Assembly: GCF_007992435.1 (NCBI RefSeq) | Contig: NZ_BKAG01000017.1 | Span: 62,001-126,000 of the forward strand | From: Prosthecobacter gellanilyticus | GTDB lineage: Bacteria; Verrucomicrobiota; Verrucomicrobiia; Verrucomicrobiales; Verrucomicrobiaceae | Direction of reading: 5' to 3' | DNA length: 64,000 bases | Shown here: piece by piece, positions 19,308 to 28,016 of the stretch | Layout: each line of letters starts with the position of its first letter | Numbering within the stretch: position 1 is the stretch's first letter | Notes under the pieces: generated by a model | Told to the model about the DNA's origin: nothing | Databases searched by the model: none | Seen by the model: the letters and a program-made list of their open reading frames with translations, nothing else | Made by a program: the position numbers and the translations under genes

Positions 19308-20622
19308 TGATCTGGTCTTCGACCTTCGCGCTCCAGCGCGTGGGATGGGTGCCCCATTTCATGGCATCGCCCCCTTCGTAGCCGCCTTCCTTCCACACAC
19401 GGAGGCTCGGGACGTAACTGGGCACATCGTTCGTGTAAGCACTGATCCAGACGATGGGGTCTTTGATCTCGGACTTCAGCCGCAATGAATAGTCCACCAC
19501 GACCTCGCCGGCCAGGGTGACCCAGGTGAGCTGGTCGCCGACACGTAGGACCTGGACGGGATAGGGATAGTCGGTGGGCAGCTTGCCTTCGCGGTCGAGG
19601 CGCTCGAGCACGCGGCCGGCGTGGGCTTTGTCGAGCGTGTTGCCGGTCTTCTGCTTCTCCAAAAGTTGATCACGAGTAGGCGCGGCGTCATAGGCCAGCG
19701 GGATCTCCCGATACGCGGCGCGGATGCTGCCGCTGAGAGGGATCATGTTGGTGGTCAAAGCAGCTTCCACAGAGGTGGCGAGGCTTTTCCCATGCGTCTG
19801 CGCCAATTCCATGGTGCGGCGTGGGTAGGGGTTCTGATCGCCGCTGCAGCCGTTCATGAACATGGCGACCGCGCCTGGATGCGCAGCCTCGAGGGCCTGC
19901 TGGGCATAGCCCGCGTAGTCGCCGCTGAACTTCTGATGTCCGAGCGTGGTGCAGTGGCAGGCGTAACCAAAAACGATACCAATGTCTTTGCCGTCGGCAT
20001 CCGCGGCTTTCAAGACAGGGACGCTCTGATCGACAGGGCCATCAGGATTCGGGAAGTTGTTCCAACCGCCGCTGCCATTGGGTGTGCGCCGGTTCATGGA
20101 GACGCCACAGCGAGCCTTGCTGTAGTGCAGCGTGGCCGGCACCGCTTTCTTCGAGGCTTCGCCGACGAGGCTGACGAGGGTGTCCTGGAGTTTGCTGGTG
20201 TAGGCAGCAGCTTCTGCTTCACGCTTCGCGGGATCATCGGTGCCATGCACGCTGCTGGTTCTGAGTTCAGGACCGCTGTGGGTGTGGCTGGCATTGATGG
20301 CGAGGCGTTCCGGTGGAATGCCGAACTGCTTCTGCACCTGCTCCGCCACATGCAGGCGCACGTTTCTCGGCACGCCGATGAGGTCCATGGTGATGAGCGC
20401 GAACTTGCCGCCTGCGTGGTCCTCGATCACTAGCGCTTTCGCATACAGATCCAGCTCCACGCCTTCGGACGGTTTGGTGCGTGAGGCATAGCCCGCCATC
20501 CACATGGGGCCTTCAGGCGTGATCTTGGCACTCGCCGCGCCAGCTTTCCAAAGCAGTGCAGGCTTGTCCGCCGCGAAGGCGATGACGGCAGCCACGAAGA
20601 GAAAAGGCAGGAGCAGTTTCAT
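19270..20622 (-). CDS. second exported neutral ceramidase-family hydrolase
   Basis: 450 residues from ATG 20622 (signal peptide MKLLLPFLFVAAVIAFA). Family landmarks: AGAASAKITPEGPMWMAGYA, NASHTHSGPELR and FGYACHCTTLGHQKFSGDYA (zinc-site histidines), NGCSGDQNPYPRR, and a C-terminal TLAGEVVVDYSLRLK. It is a clear paralogue of the product of 10019-11356: both share the DITP/KITP opening, the GDYAGYAQ segment and the ExVVDYSLKxK end. As with that copy, the short length means ceramide may not be the substrate. The annotated N-terminus could extend to 20661, but those residues precede the signal peptide. Confidence 0.83.
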   Translation of the reverse strand: MKLLLPFLFVAAVIAFAADKPALLWKAGAASAKITPEGPMWMAGYASRTKPSEGVELDLYAKALVIEDHAGGKFALITMDLIGVPRNVRLHVAEQVQKQFGIPPERLAINASHTHSGPELRTSSVHGTDDPAKREAEAAAYTSKLQDTLVSLVGEASKKAVPATLHYSKARCGVSMNRRTPNGSGGWNNFPNPDGPVDQSVPVLKAADADGKDIGIVFGYACHCTTLGHQKFSGDYAGYAQQALEAAHPGAVAMFMNGCSGDQNPYPRRTMELAQTHGKSLATSVEAALTTNMIPLSGSIRAAYREIPLAYDAAPTRDQLLEKQKTGNTLDKAHAGRVLERLDREGKLPTDYPYPVQVLRVGDQLTWVTLAGEVVVDYSLRLKSEIKDPIVWISAYTNDVPSYVPSLRVWKEGGYEGGDAMKWGTHPTRWSAKVEDQIISTVHELRQTLP

Positions 20623-20715
20623 GCGCGAAGAAAGTCGTCTCCACGACGAGGTCTTTTGCATACCTCTCGGTGCGAAAAAGATACTGTTAGGCTTGGAATG
20701 AGTTGCGGCCCTATA

Positions 20716-21015
20716 TTACGCCGCCAGCAGGGCGCACGGTTTAATGCGGGCCAGCGCGGGCTTCATCTGGGCCTCGGCTGTATGCTGGTCATAGTGACCT
20801 TGAAGGTTCAGCCAGACCTCGGCAGGCCATGCAAAGTAACGAGAGAGACGCAGTGCGGTGTCCGCCGTCACGGAACGCTTTCCCTTCACGATCTCATTGA
20901 TGCGACGAGGAGGAACCCCGATATCCTTGGCAAGGCGGTATTCGGACAGGCCAAGCGGCATGAGGAAATCTTCGCGCAGGATTTCGCCTGGATGAATGGG
21001 GCGGTGCTTTTTCAT
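20716..21015 (-). CDS. higA: HigA-family XRE antitoxin/regulator, no toxin partner
   Basis: 99 residues from ATG 21015. It reads HRPIHPGEILREDFLMPLGL, then SEYRLAKDIGVPPRRINEIV and KGKRSVTADTALRLSRYF, the standard HigA helix-turn-helix fold including the PGEIL signature. HigA normally represses an operon whose first gene is the HigB RelE-type toxin. Here the sequence upstream encodes an unrelated exported protein and no HigB-length frame lies on either side, so this is an orphan regulator or the remnant of a lost toxin-antitoxin pair. The frame extends to 21045 but the PGEIL spacing favours the internal ATG. Confidence 0.85.
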   Translation of the reverse strand: MKKHRPIHPGEILREDFLMPLGLSEYRLAKDIGVPPRRINEIVKGKRSVTADTALRLSRYFAWPAEVWLNLQGHYDQHTAEAQMKPALARIKPCALLAA

Positions 21016-21045
21016 GGCGTTCGTGGCTTGGACAGTATGCCACAT

Positions 21046-21636
21046 TTATACAGCAAACGAACCCGCAATCTCATCCGCCAGTTTCCGTGCTTTCGCGATG
21101 CCGCCTTGGGAATCAAAGATCCAGAAGGCAATCAGGAGGCCGCTCTGGTGGTTCACGGCGTACAGGTGGGCGGGCTCGTCATAGACATCCCAGAAGCCGA
21201 CGAGGTGAACGGTGAGTTGCTGTTGAAGTTCGGGGCCGGAGGGACCTTCCACTTTTGTCTTGGCGTAGCTCTCGTGCTTGCCACCGAACCAGCCGGGTTT
21301 CAGGCTGGAGTAGGACCAGCTGTTGGTGAGGGCCACGTGTGCTTCTTGCTCGAAAGTTTCGAGGCTCTTGTGATCCTTGGCGGAGGCGATGACGAGCACG
21401 CCATCGCACTCATTCGTGCCGGCGGCGGTGGAGCGGTAGTTTCGGTAGGCGACGAGTGCGGCGATGGAGGCGCGGCTGTGATTCTTGCCTGGGGCGACGG
21501 CCAGATAGCCTGAGGGGATGGCGACGGTGCCACCAGAGGGCAGGCAGGCGCGGGCCTTCTTTTTCCAGAAGCCCAGCACCCGACCTGGTGCCAGCAGGAG
21601 GGCGAGTCCGCCGAGGAGCGTGGTGCGTCTCATCAT
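21046..21636 (-). CDS. exported protein of unknown function
   Basis: About 196 residues. A double ATG at 21636/21633 opens a twin-Arg-like signal (MMRRTTLLGGLALLLAPG). The mature part has AIPSGYLAVAPGKNHSRASI, CDGVLVIASAKDHKSLETFE and a hydrophobic strand-rich C-terminus ending KLADEIAGSFAV. I do not recognise a family. Its stop lies 31 bp before the HigA start on the same strand, so the two may be co-transcribed. The frame could extend to 21780, but that part reads through a palindromic intergenic repeat and is unlikely to be coding. Confidence 0.6.
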   Translation of the reverse strand: MMRRTTLLGGLALLLAPGRVLGFWKKKARACLPSGGTVAIPSGYLAVAPGKNHSRASIAALVAYRNYRSTAAGTNECDGVLVIASAKDHKSLETFEQEAHVALTNSWSYSSLKPGWFGGKHESYAKTKVEGPSGPELQQQLTVHLVGFWDVYDEPAHLYAVNHQSGLLIAFWIFDSQGGIAKARKLADEIAGSFAV

Positions 21637-21729
21637 GAGGGGAGGATGAGGGTTTTTGGCGTGGAGGACAAGTGTGTCGTGATGGCACTGTGTGCGCAGG
21701 AAGTGCCTTGATGGGGGGTGGCATTTCGT

Positions 21730-21788
21730 GCGCACGAGAGCGGTGTCGACGACGCACGGCGGCCCGTGCGTCTCTGCCACCGCACTCC
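21730..21788. repeat. palindromic intergenic element
   Basis: Imperfect palindrome. The inner perfect stem GACGCACGG (21751-21759) pairs with CCGTGCGTC (21764-21772) across a four-base loop. The outer arm GCGGTG (21740-21745) pairs with CACCGC (21778-21783), and flanking bases extend it. It lies downstream of terC and upstream of the exported-protein gene and could act as a terminator. Its arms recur elsewhere in the window: the left arm at 13458-13476, and both arms, split apart, at 45018-45035 and 45284-45304. Confidence 0.7.
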
Positions 21789-21830
21789 AGGACGCTATCG
21801 CGACTTCGGGGCCTTTTGCCTAACCAAGGA

Positions 21831-22610
21831 TCAGTTGTCGCCGGTGAGAATTTCCTTGTCGGACTTGGTCTTCATGCGGATGTTCAGCATCTCGACGAAA
21901 ACGGAGAAGGCCATGGCGAAGTAGACAAAACCTTTCTCGAAATGGAAGTGAAAGCCTTCGGCCATGAGCGTGGTGCCGATGAGCAGGAGGAAGGAAAGGG
22001 CGAGCACTTTGACGGTCGGGTGACGACTGATGAAGTTGCTCACGGATCCGGCGAAAATCATCATGAAACCCACGGCGACCATGACGGCGACGATCATGAC
22101 CAGCACATGGTCCACCATGCCGACGGCAGTGATGACGGAGTCGAGCGAGAAGACGATGTCCAGGATGGCGATCTGCACCAGGATGACACCGAGCTTTGCG
22201 CGGCCCTTTTTGACATCGGGGCTGTCGTCCTCATGGCCTTCGACCTTGTGGTGAAGCTCCTTGGTGCTCTTCCAGAGCAGGAAGAGACCGCCGAGGATGA
22301 GGATGAGGTCCTTGCCGGAGATGGCGTGGCTCATGACGCTGAAGAGAGGCTCCTTCAACTGCATGACCCAGGTGATGCTGAGCAGCAGCAGGATGCGGGT
22401 GACCATGGCGAAGGCCAGGCCGAGGAAGCGTGCGCGCGGTCGCTCGGCCACGGGCAGCTTGTCCACCAGGATGGAGATGAAGACGATGTTATCGATGCCG
22501 AGCACGATCTCCATCACGGTCAGTGTCGCCAAGGCGATCCAGGCCTCCGGGCTGTTGATCCAGGAGATATCGAAGGCGCTGGCGGCGAGAATCGGAAAGA
22601 AGTCGGTCAT
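21831..22610 (-). CDS. TerC-family integral membrane protein
   Basis: 259 residues with about seven transmembrane segments. The two family signatures are present: VMEIVLGIDNIVFISILV near the N-terminus and DIVFSLDSVITAVGMV in the second half, whose acidic residues lie within the membrane. TerC/Alx/YoaE-type proteins are linked to metal (notably manganese) export and tellurium resistance; the exact ion here is not shown. A charged loop (HHKVEGHEDDSPDVKKGRAK) sits between the two halves. It appears to be a single-gene unit; the palindromic element at 21730 follows its stop. Confidence 0.92.
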   Translation of the reverse strand: MTDFFPILAASAFDISWINSPEAWIALATLTVMEIVLGIDNIVFISILVDKLPVAERPRARFLGLAFAMVTRILLLLSITWVMQLKEPLFSVMSHAISGKDLILILGGLFLLWKSTKELHHKVEGHEDDSPDVKKGRAKLGVILVQIAILDIVFSLDSVITAVGMVDHVLVMIVAVMVAVGFMMIFAGSVSNFISRHPTVKVLALSFLLLIGTTLMAEGFHFHFEKGFVYFAMAFSVFVEMLNIRMKTKSDKEILTGDN

Positions 22611-22696
22611 GGAGGCGCGGAGACTAGGACTGGAATACGGGCTGGCAAGGTGATGCGGCTTCTCAAATCCGGCGGATTTTGGAATCCGGTTTTGCT

Positions 22697-23758
22697 TTAC
22701 TCAGTCGCGGGCGATGCCGGGGGCACGGAGGACAGCGGTGCGACGACATTCACGGGCCAGGGGCGGAAGCGCTCGAAGATGCCGGGGGCAAGCTCGCGGG
22801 AGTTCTCATAACCACGGCGGAACATCTCCATCTTGGCATCGATGTTGTCCACATGATGGAGGACGAGGGCTTCGGGTGTTTTCGGCAGCACAGGAGAGCC
22901 GTACTGATACTCGCCATGATGCGAGGCGATGAGGTGCAGCAGGTGCAGGCGAACGTGCTCATTGGCAGGCTCCAGAGTGGCCCAGGCAGTGGCTTCAGGG
23001 CGCTCAAGGAGATCACGCCAGAGCTTGTTCATGAGCTCCAGACCGAGGGTGATGTGGCCGAGCATCTCGCCATGCAGATGGTAGGGCATGGCGAAGCTGC
23101 TTTCGGGGTAGGAGTTCTCCCAAAGCTTGCCGCAGTCATGAAACAGCACGCCGGCGACGAGCAGGTCTTGATTCAAAGTTGGATAGGTGCTGGCGATGGC
23201 CAGGGCACTGCGCATCATCTGCGCGACATGCTCCACCAGGCCGCCGCGACGTGCGTGATGGTTCTCGCGGGCAGCTGCGGTGCGACGAAAGCGCTCACCA
23301 TGCTTTTCCAGGAAGAGGCTGGAGACACCGCGCAAACGTGGGTCACGGATGGCGGCGACGAAACGCTCGATGTCCGCGTAGTCGATGCGCTGGCGTGCGA
23401 GGAGATCAGGATCGCCACCGAGCAGGGTGCCTTTTTCTTCCTCGGTCAGCGGGCGGAGGCGCGGGTGTCGGGGCTCGATGCCGTACTTGCCGGTGTCCAC
23501 CCACTGCGCGGTGATCTCGACGAAGGAGCCGCGAGTGAGGCTGCGGGCTTCATCGAAGATGGGGTTGCTGTCGAAGAGCCGCCAGAGGAGGGAGTCGCCA
23601 CCATCGGCGAGCTTGATCTCAAAGAACGGGCTTCCGCCGGAGGTGAGTTTCTCGTTGCGGTTGTCCACCTGCACCTGGATGCGGTAAGGCTGCGGCGTGG
23701 GCCCGGCGATCTGGCGCAGTTGCGTGATCGTGATGAGGTCGGGCAGGTCTGATTCCAT
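22697..23758 (-). CDS. OB-fold plus HD-domain nuclease, YhaM-like
   Basis: 353 residues from ATG 23758. An N-terminal OB-like region (about 10-95, YRIQVQVDNRNEKLTSGG) precedes an HD domain with RRGGLVEHVAQMM, GVLFHDCGKLWENSYP, LHGEMLGHITLG, LIASHHGEYQYGSP and LHHVDNIDAKM. This order matches the YhaM 3'-5' exoribonuclease and its relatives, which use the metal-bound HD site. All HD metal ligands are visible, so catalytic activity is expected. It is transcribed away from the ATPase gene at 23946. Confidence 0.82.
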   Translation of the reverse strand: MESDLPDLITITQLRQIAGPTPQPYRIQVQVDNRNEKLTSGGSPFFEIKLADGGDSLLWRLFDSNPIFDEARSLTRGSFVEITAQWVDTGKYGIEPRHPRLRPLTEEEKGTLLGGDPDLLARQRIDYADIERFVAAIRDPRLRGVSSLFLEKHGERFRRTAAARENHHARRGGLVEHVAQMMRSALAIASTYPTLNQDLLVAGVLFHDCGKLWENSYPESSFAMPYHLHGEMLGHITLGLELMNKLWRDLLERPEATAWATLEPANEHVRLHLLHLIASHHGEYQYGSPVLPKTPEALVLHHVDNIDAKMEMFRRGYENSRELAPGIFERFRPWPVNVVAPLSSVPPASPATE

Positions 23759-23849
23759 GCGGCAAGTGAAAGCGGAAGGGGGTGGGTCATGCAAGGCGAA
23801 CCTTGTCGGGCGGTTGGTTCGCTTGTGGATTCGAGGTTGGAGGTAGATC

Positions 23850-23895
23850 GGGGTCTTTTTACAGGATTTACAAGGGGACAGGATTCACAGGATTA
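23850..23895. repeat. CAGGATT intergenic repeat
   Basis: Three near copies of ACAGGATTnACA in a row, inside the 187-bp gap between two divergent genes. The same unit in inverse orientation (AATCCTG three times, then a run of A) occurs at 42391-42429. It is a short dispersed intergenic motif; no function is evident. Confidence 0.6.
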
Positions 23896-23945
23896 GATGT
23901 TCTTGTTCATCTTGTTCTTCGGGCAAGGTTGGTTTTACTGCGCTC

Positions 23946-24710
23946 ATGGCCCGTCTATCCGTCCCAGGCATCTCGCACTTCCTGCATTCGATCAGGCTGG
24001 ATGGTGAGGCGGGAGTGAATGGGCCTTATCACTTCCAGGTGCCTGCCATCCGGCAGCTTCGGGAGAAGGAGCTGCTGTTTCATCCGAAGGTCACTTTTCT
24101 GGTCGGGGAGAATGGCTCGGGGAAATCCACGTTGATCGAGTCGATCGCGGAGAAGCTTGGGTTCAGCATCGATGGCGGCACAAGGAACACGAATCTGGCC
24201 CAGCATGTGTATCGCTCCCCATTGAGCTCGGCGTTGACACTATCGCGCACGCATCTGCGGCCGATGGATGGCTTCTTTCTGCGTGCGGAGAGCTACTATA
24301 ATTTTGCCACGCTGCTCGATGAGGAGAAGTACGGCACCTGGAGCTACGGTGGCAAGAGCCTGCACGAGCAGTCTCATGGCGAGGCTTTCCTGGCCACGTT
24401 GAATCACCGGCTCGGTGGCAACGGGGTGTATGTTTTTGACGAGCCTGAGGCAGCGCTCTCACCGCAGCGGCAGCTTTCTCTTCTGGCGCGCATGCATGAT
24501 CTGGTCAGTGAGTATTCGCAGTTTGTCATTGCCACGCATTCACCCATCCTCATGGCCTACCCAGAAGCGTGGATCTACCAGTTTGGTCCGGATGGGTTTG
24601 AGCGCGTGGAATATGAGGACACGGATCATTTTCAGATCACGCGGCTGTTCATGAACGACCGGCACAGCATGATGAAACGCTTGTTCGCGGACAGGCCAAG
24701 AGATGATTGA
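23946..24710 (+). CDS. AAA-type ATPase of the SMC/ABC-like superfamily
   Basis: 254 residues. Walker A is GENGSGKST (about residues 57-65), the signature-like region is GGKSLHEQSHGEAFLA, Walker B is GVYVFDEPEAAL, and the H-loop is FVIATHSPIL. The layout matches stand-alone AAA_21-type (COG3910) ATPases about 250 residues long without a long coiled coil. Partner and substrate are unknown; such proteins are often called putative ABC-like ATPases although no permease is present. It is followed after 43 bp by an exported-protein gene on the same strand. Confidence 0.87.
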   Translation: MARLSVPGISHFLHSIRLDGEAGVNGPYHFQVPAIRQLREKELLFHPKVTFLVGENGSGKSTLIESIAEKLGFSIDGGTRNTNLAQHVYRSPLSSALTLSRTHLRPMDGFFLRAESYYNFATLLDEEKYGTWSYGGKSLHEQSHGEAFLATLNHRLGGNGVYVFDEPEAALSPQRQLSLLARMHDLVSEYSQFVIATHSPILMAYPEAWIYQFGPDGFERVEYEDTDHFQITRLFMNDRHSMMKRLFADRPRDD

Positions 24711-24753
24711 CCGACATATTTGATGAGGAGTTGGCGTTGGTGCTGTGCCTCTC

Positions 24754-25371
24754 ATGACTCGCTTCCTCATTCCCTCTTTGCTGTTCAGCCTTGTCCTGTC
24801 TCTATCCGCGCAGAGCGCTGCGGATCCCAAGCCGGTCGTGGATGAGGTGATTGCCGCAGCGGGTGGCAGGGACAAGCTGCTCACGCTGTTCCAAATCGAG
24901 GAGATCTTTCATTTCGGTGACACGCCCGAGCCTGCCGAGGGCAAGAAGCGCTCCACCCGCATCTCGGTGATCGAGCCGCCGAAGTACTGGTGGCTGGGCA
25001 AGAAGGAGCGTGAGGATGAGCCAGCCAAGTTTGATGTCTGGGCCTGGACGCTCGGCATTTTTGCCGCGCCAGAGTCGAAGGTGGAGGTCATCCCGGATCT
25101 GACCGACGAGGGCAAGACCTGCCTCGGTCTCAAGGTCAGCGGATCCGTGACACCGGCGATGGACTTCTACTTCGATAAACAGACCAAGCTGCTGCACCGG
25201 CTCGACTGGCGTGGCGACATCTACCGCTTCTCCAACTGGAAGGAGCATGATGGTGCCAAATACGCCAGCCGCACCATCATCTACAAGAAGGCCAGCGGGA
25301 AGCCGTGGTTCTTCCACGAGGTCACGGGCATCGAGCGGCTGAAGGAACTGCCCGCAGGCTTGGTGAGGTGA
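24754..25371 (+). CDS. exported protein, possibly LolA-like fold
   Basis: 205 residues. The start MTRFLIPSLLFSLVLSLSAQ is a signal peptide; a GTG at 24745 could add three residues. The mature part begins VVDEVIAAAGGRDKLLTLFQ and alternates strands (MDFYFDKQTKLLHRLDWRGD, IYRFSNWKEHDGAKYASRTI), a pattern seen in exported LolA/LppX-like carriers. That resemblance is weak and the family is not named here. Its stop abuts the convergent pyruvate kinase stop with no bases between. Confidence 0.6.
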   Translation: MTRFLIPSLLFSLVLSLSAQSAADPKPVVDEVIAAAGGRDKLLTLFQIEEIFHFGDTPEPAEGKKRSTRISVIEPPKYWWLGKKEREDEPAKFDVWAWTLGIFAAPESKVEVIPDLTDEGKTCLGLKVSGSVTPAMDFYFDKQTKLLHRLDWRGDIYRFSNWKEHDGAKYASRTIIYKKASGKPWFFHEVTGIERLKELPAGLVR

Positions 25372-26781
25372 TCACGCTTCCTGGAGCAGGATGGCATCGA
25401 CATTGGTGCCGTCATAGAGGGCATCACTGAGGATGACGAGGGGGTCGCCCTGCTTCACAAGGCCGTGCTGGTAGAGCATGGCGATGGCATCGCGGATGGA
25501 TTTGTCGGGCTGGCCCTCGGCGAACTCCATGACGTAGGGCTGCACACCGCGGGCGCTGACGAGGGCGCGGCTGACGTGAAGCTTCGGCGTGAAGGCAAAG
25601 ATGGGCGCGAACTCCGGACGCTGATGCGCGAGCAAATGCGCCATGACACCGCGCAGGGTGAAGACTAGCAGCTTGGATCCGGGGATGCTGTTCGCCAGCA
25701 GGATGGCGGCTTTCACCGTCTTGTGCTTGTTCGTCTTCAGCGGGGCATCACTGGCGAAACGGCCAGAGGGATATTTGTCCTCAATGCGGCGGATGACGTT
25801 GTCCAAAATCTCCACGCACTTGTCGGGATAGCGACCGACGCTGGTCTCGCCGCTGAGCATGACGCAGTCCACCTGCTCAATGACGGCATTGAAGATGTCC
25901 GTGACTTCCGCGCGGGTGGGCACGGGGTTTTCGATCATGCTTTCGAGCATCTGCGTGGCCACGATGACCTTGCGGCCATGGAAGGAGCAGCGCTCGACGA
26001 TCTGGCGCTGGATCAAAGGAAGGTCCTCGATGGGGCACTCGCTGCCGAGGTCACCACGGGCGATCATGATGCCACCGCTGGCCTCGACGAGCGTGTCGAT
26101 GTTCTTGAGCGCCTGCTGGTTTTCGATCTTGGCGATGACACGTGCTTTGCTGCCCTTTTGCTCAAGCAGGAGGTTCAGATGCTGGATGTGCCCGGGCTCA
26201 CGGGCAAAGCTGAGCGCGAAGTAGTCCACGCCGAGTTCCACGCCGAGATCGAGATCCGCGTAGTCTTTCTTGGTCAGAGGGGGCAGGCGCACATCCACAC
26301 CAGGAAGGTTGATGTGGCGGCGGCTTTTCATCTCACCCTGGGTCAGCACGGTGCCGAGGACGTATTTCGGGGTCACGGCGGTGGCTTTGACTTGGATCAT
26401 GCCGCCATCGATGAGGATGATGTCTCCGGGCTTCAGGTCCTTGCCGAGCTCCGGGTAGTTCACGGTGCAGGAATACTGCTTCGTGGGCTGGAAATCGGGG
26501 GTGCAGCGGAACTCGACTTCATCACCCACCTTGAGCTGCCAGGGCTGCTCCACATCACCGGTGCGGATGCTGGGACCGGTAAGGTCCATGAGCACGGCGA
26601 TCTCGCGGCCGGCATTCACCGCAGCCTCGCGCACACGGCCGTAGACCATGCGCACCCAGTCGTGGGAGGCGTGGCTCATGTTCAGGCGCAGGATGTCCGC
26701 ACCCTTGGTGATCAGAGTGGAGATGACGGCCGCGCTTTCAGTCGCCGGGCCGAGGGTGCAAAGAATTTTAGTTTTACGCAT
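25372..26781 (-). CDS. pyk: pyruvate kinase
   Basis: 469 residues from ATG 26781. It converts phosphoenolpyruvate and ADP to pyruvate and ATP, the last step of glycolysis. Landmarks: RKTKILCTLGPATES, ILRLNMSHASHDW, the acidic patch MIARGDLGSECPIEDLP for Mg2+, IVATQMLESMIENPVPTRAE (family signature) and CVMLSGETSVGRYP. The C-terminal domain (about 340-469) is present. One change is notable: the region after LTGPSIRTGDVEQPW is short, so the B domain may be compact. No other glycolytic gene is nearby. Confidence 0.96.
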   Translation of the reverse strand: MRKTKILCTLGPATESAAVISTLITKGADILRLNMSHASHDWVRMVYGRVREAAVNAGREIAVLMDLTGPSIRTGDVEQPWQLKVGDEVEFRCTPDFQPTKQYSCTVNYPELGKDLKPGDIILIDGGMIQVKATAVTPKYVLGTVLTQGEMKSRRHINLPGVDVRLPPLTKKDYADLDLGVELGVDYFALSFAREPGHIQHLNLLLEQKGSKARVIAKIENQQALKNIDTLVEASGGIMIARGDLGSECPIEDLPLIQRQIVERCSFHGRKVIVATQMLESMIENPVPTRAEVTDIFNAVIEQVDCVMLSGETSVGRYPDKCVEILDNVIRRIEDKYPSGRFASDAPLKTNKHKTVKAAILLANSIPGSKLLVFTLRGVMAHLLAHQRPEFAPIFAFTPKLHVSRALVSARGVQPYVMEFAEGQPDKSIRDAIAMLYQHGLVKQGDPLVILSDALYDGTNVDAILLQEA

Positions 26782-26935
26782 GGGGAGGTTGGCGTCACGC
26801 CTTGCCCCGAATGCCGGGTTTCTCAAGACGCAATGCAGTCACAAGCAGGCAACGGGCCAGTGTGAGAGGGAGAAGTGCGCTCTTAAAAACACCCCGCCAG
26901 CGTGATCTCGGGGTTCGCCGTCCCAGTAACCTCCA

Positions 26936-27988
26936 CTACGATGATTTTTTCGGCAGCGGGGCAGGCAGCCACTCATCAGGGGCGCCGGCTTTCTGCAGCA
27001 TGTCCCGCAGGCTGACGACCTTGCCGTTCTGGCGCTTGCTCTCCTGGGCGGCTTCCATGAAGGCGTAGATTTCCAAAGTTTGTTTGGTCGTGACAGGCGG
27101 CTGCTTGGTCTGGAAGAACTTGATGATCTCCCGCAGCATGGGCGTGTAGTCGCCCTGGCTGGCCTGCTCAGTGATCTTCTCCTGGCCGAAGCGGATGAGC
27201 TTGTAGTTGGTGGAGCCCATGGGCAGCGTGTGCAGGGCATACAAGGTGCCGAGCCGGCCGCCTTCCCACAAACCGGTGACCACGGACACGTCGGGTGCCG
27301 AAGTGCGCTCGACACTAAGGCAGCCACTGCCCATGACGGTGAAAAGAGATTCCGTGGAATGAATGCCGTAGAAGAAGAGATCCGGGTGGTGCGGCAGCAA
27401 GGGAGCGGGGCCATAAGCCAGCACCGCACGTGCAGGGACCTTCTCCGCATTCGCCACTTCGACGACACCGGGCCACCACCGTGTGGCGGAGGAACTGAAG
27501 ATGGGCACCTTGGCCACGTCTGCGAGCTTGTAGATCTCCACAGCATCCTTGAGGCTGGCGGCCACGGGCTTGTCGAGAAAGAAGGGTTTGCCGCTGGTGA
27601 TGACCTCACGCGCTTGATCCAGATGCGGACGACCATCCACGCTGAGGATCATGAGCGCATCCGAGGCCGCGCAGACTTCCGCGATAGTGGGGAGGATCTT
27701 CACGCCATACTTGTCACGCAGTGTGGCCGTGAAGCCTTCGATACGTGTGGCGCTCTCCGGCAGGTCCGGGCTGCCACCGGCGAAGGCAGCGACCACGCGC
27801 GCGCCCGGCACATGATTCGGGTTCGCCGGATCATTCAGACGAAGCGTGAACTGCTCTGAATGAGAGGTGTCGAGTCCGATGAGCCCGATGCGGATGTTAT
27901 CAGCCATGGCACAGGTGGAGAGGAGCAGCAGCGTGGTCGCGCAGGCGGCCGCGAGGCGGAGCTTCAGGTTGGAAATCTTGACTCTCAT
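26936..27988 (-). CDS. exported Gfo/Idh/MocA-family oxidoreductase
   Basis: 350 residues. A signal peptide (LRLAAACATTLLLLSTCAMA) precedes a Rossmann domain with IRIGLIGLDTSHSEQFTLRL, DALMILSVDGRPHLDQAREV and KPFFLDKPVAASLKDAVEI; DKP stands where the family has EKP. The C-terminal half (YGIHSTESLFTVMG, KIIKFFQTKQPP-like) fits the substrate-binding domain. Exported members are frequent in Verrucomicrobia and Planctomycetes and may work with bound NAD(P) on sugars or cyclitols. The glycine-rich loop is atypical (GLIGLDTSH), so cofactor binding should be checked. Confidence 0.83.
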   Translation of the reverse strand: MRVKISNLKLRLAAACATTLLLLSTCAMADNIRIGLIGLDTSHSEQFTLRLNDPANPNHVPGARVVAAFAGGSPDLPESATRIEGFTATLRDKYGVKILPTIAEVCAASDALMILSVDGRPHLDQAREVITSGKPFFLDKPVAASLKDAVEIYKLADVAKVPIFSSSATRWWPGVVEVANAEKVPARAVLAYGPAPLLPHHPDLFFYGIHSTESLFTVMGSGCLSVERTSAPDVSVVTGLWEGGRLGTLYALHTLPMGSTNYKLIRFGQEKITEQASQGDYTPMLREIIKFFQTKQPPVTTKQTLEIYAFMEAAQESKRQNGKVVSLRDMLQKAGAPDEWLPAPLPKKSS

Positions 27989-28016
27989 GGACCACAGGGA
28001 CGGCCGGAAGGCGTCT

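Noticed and set aside
21016..21160. Search for a HigB toxin beside HigA
   Set aside because: No RelE/HigB-like frame of about 90 residues is found on either strand; the neighbouring frame encodes an exported protein.
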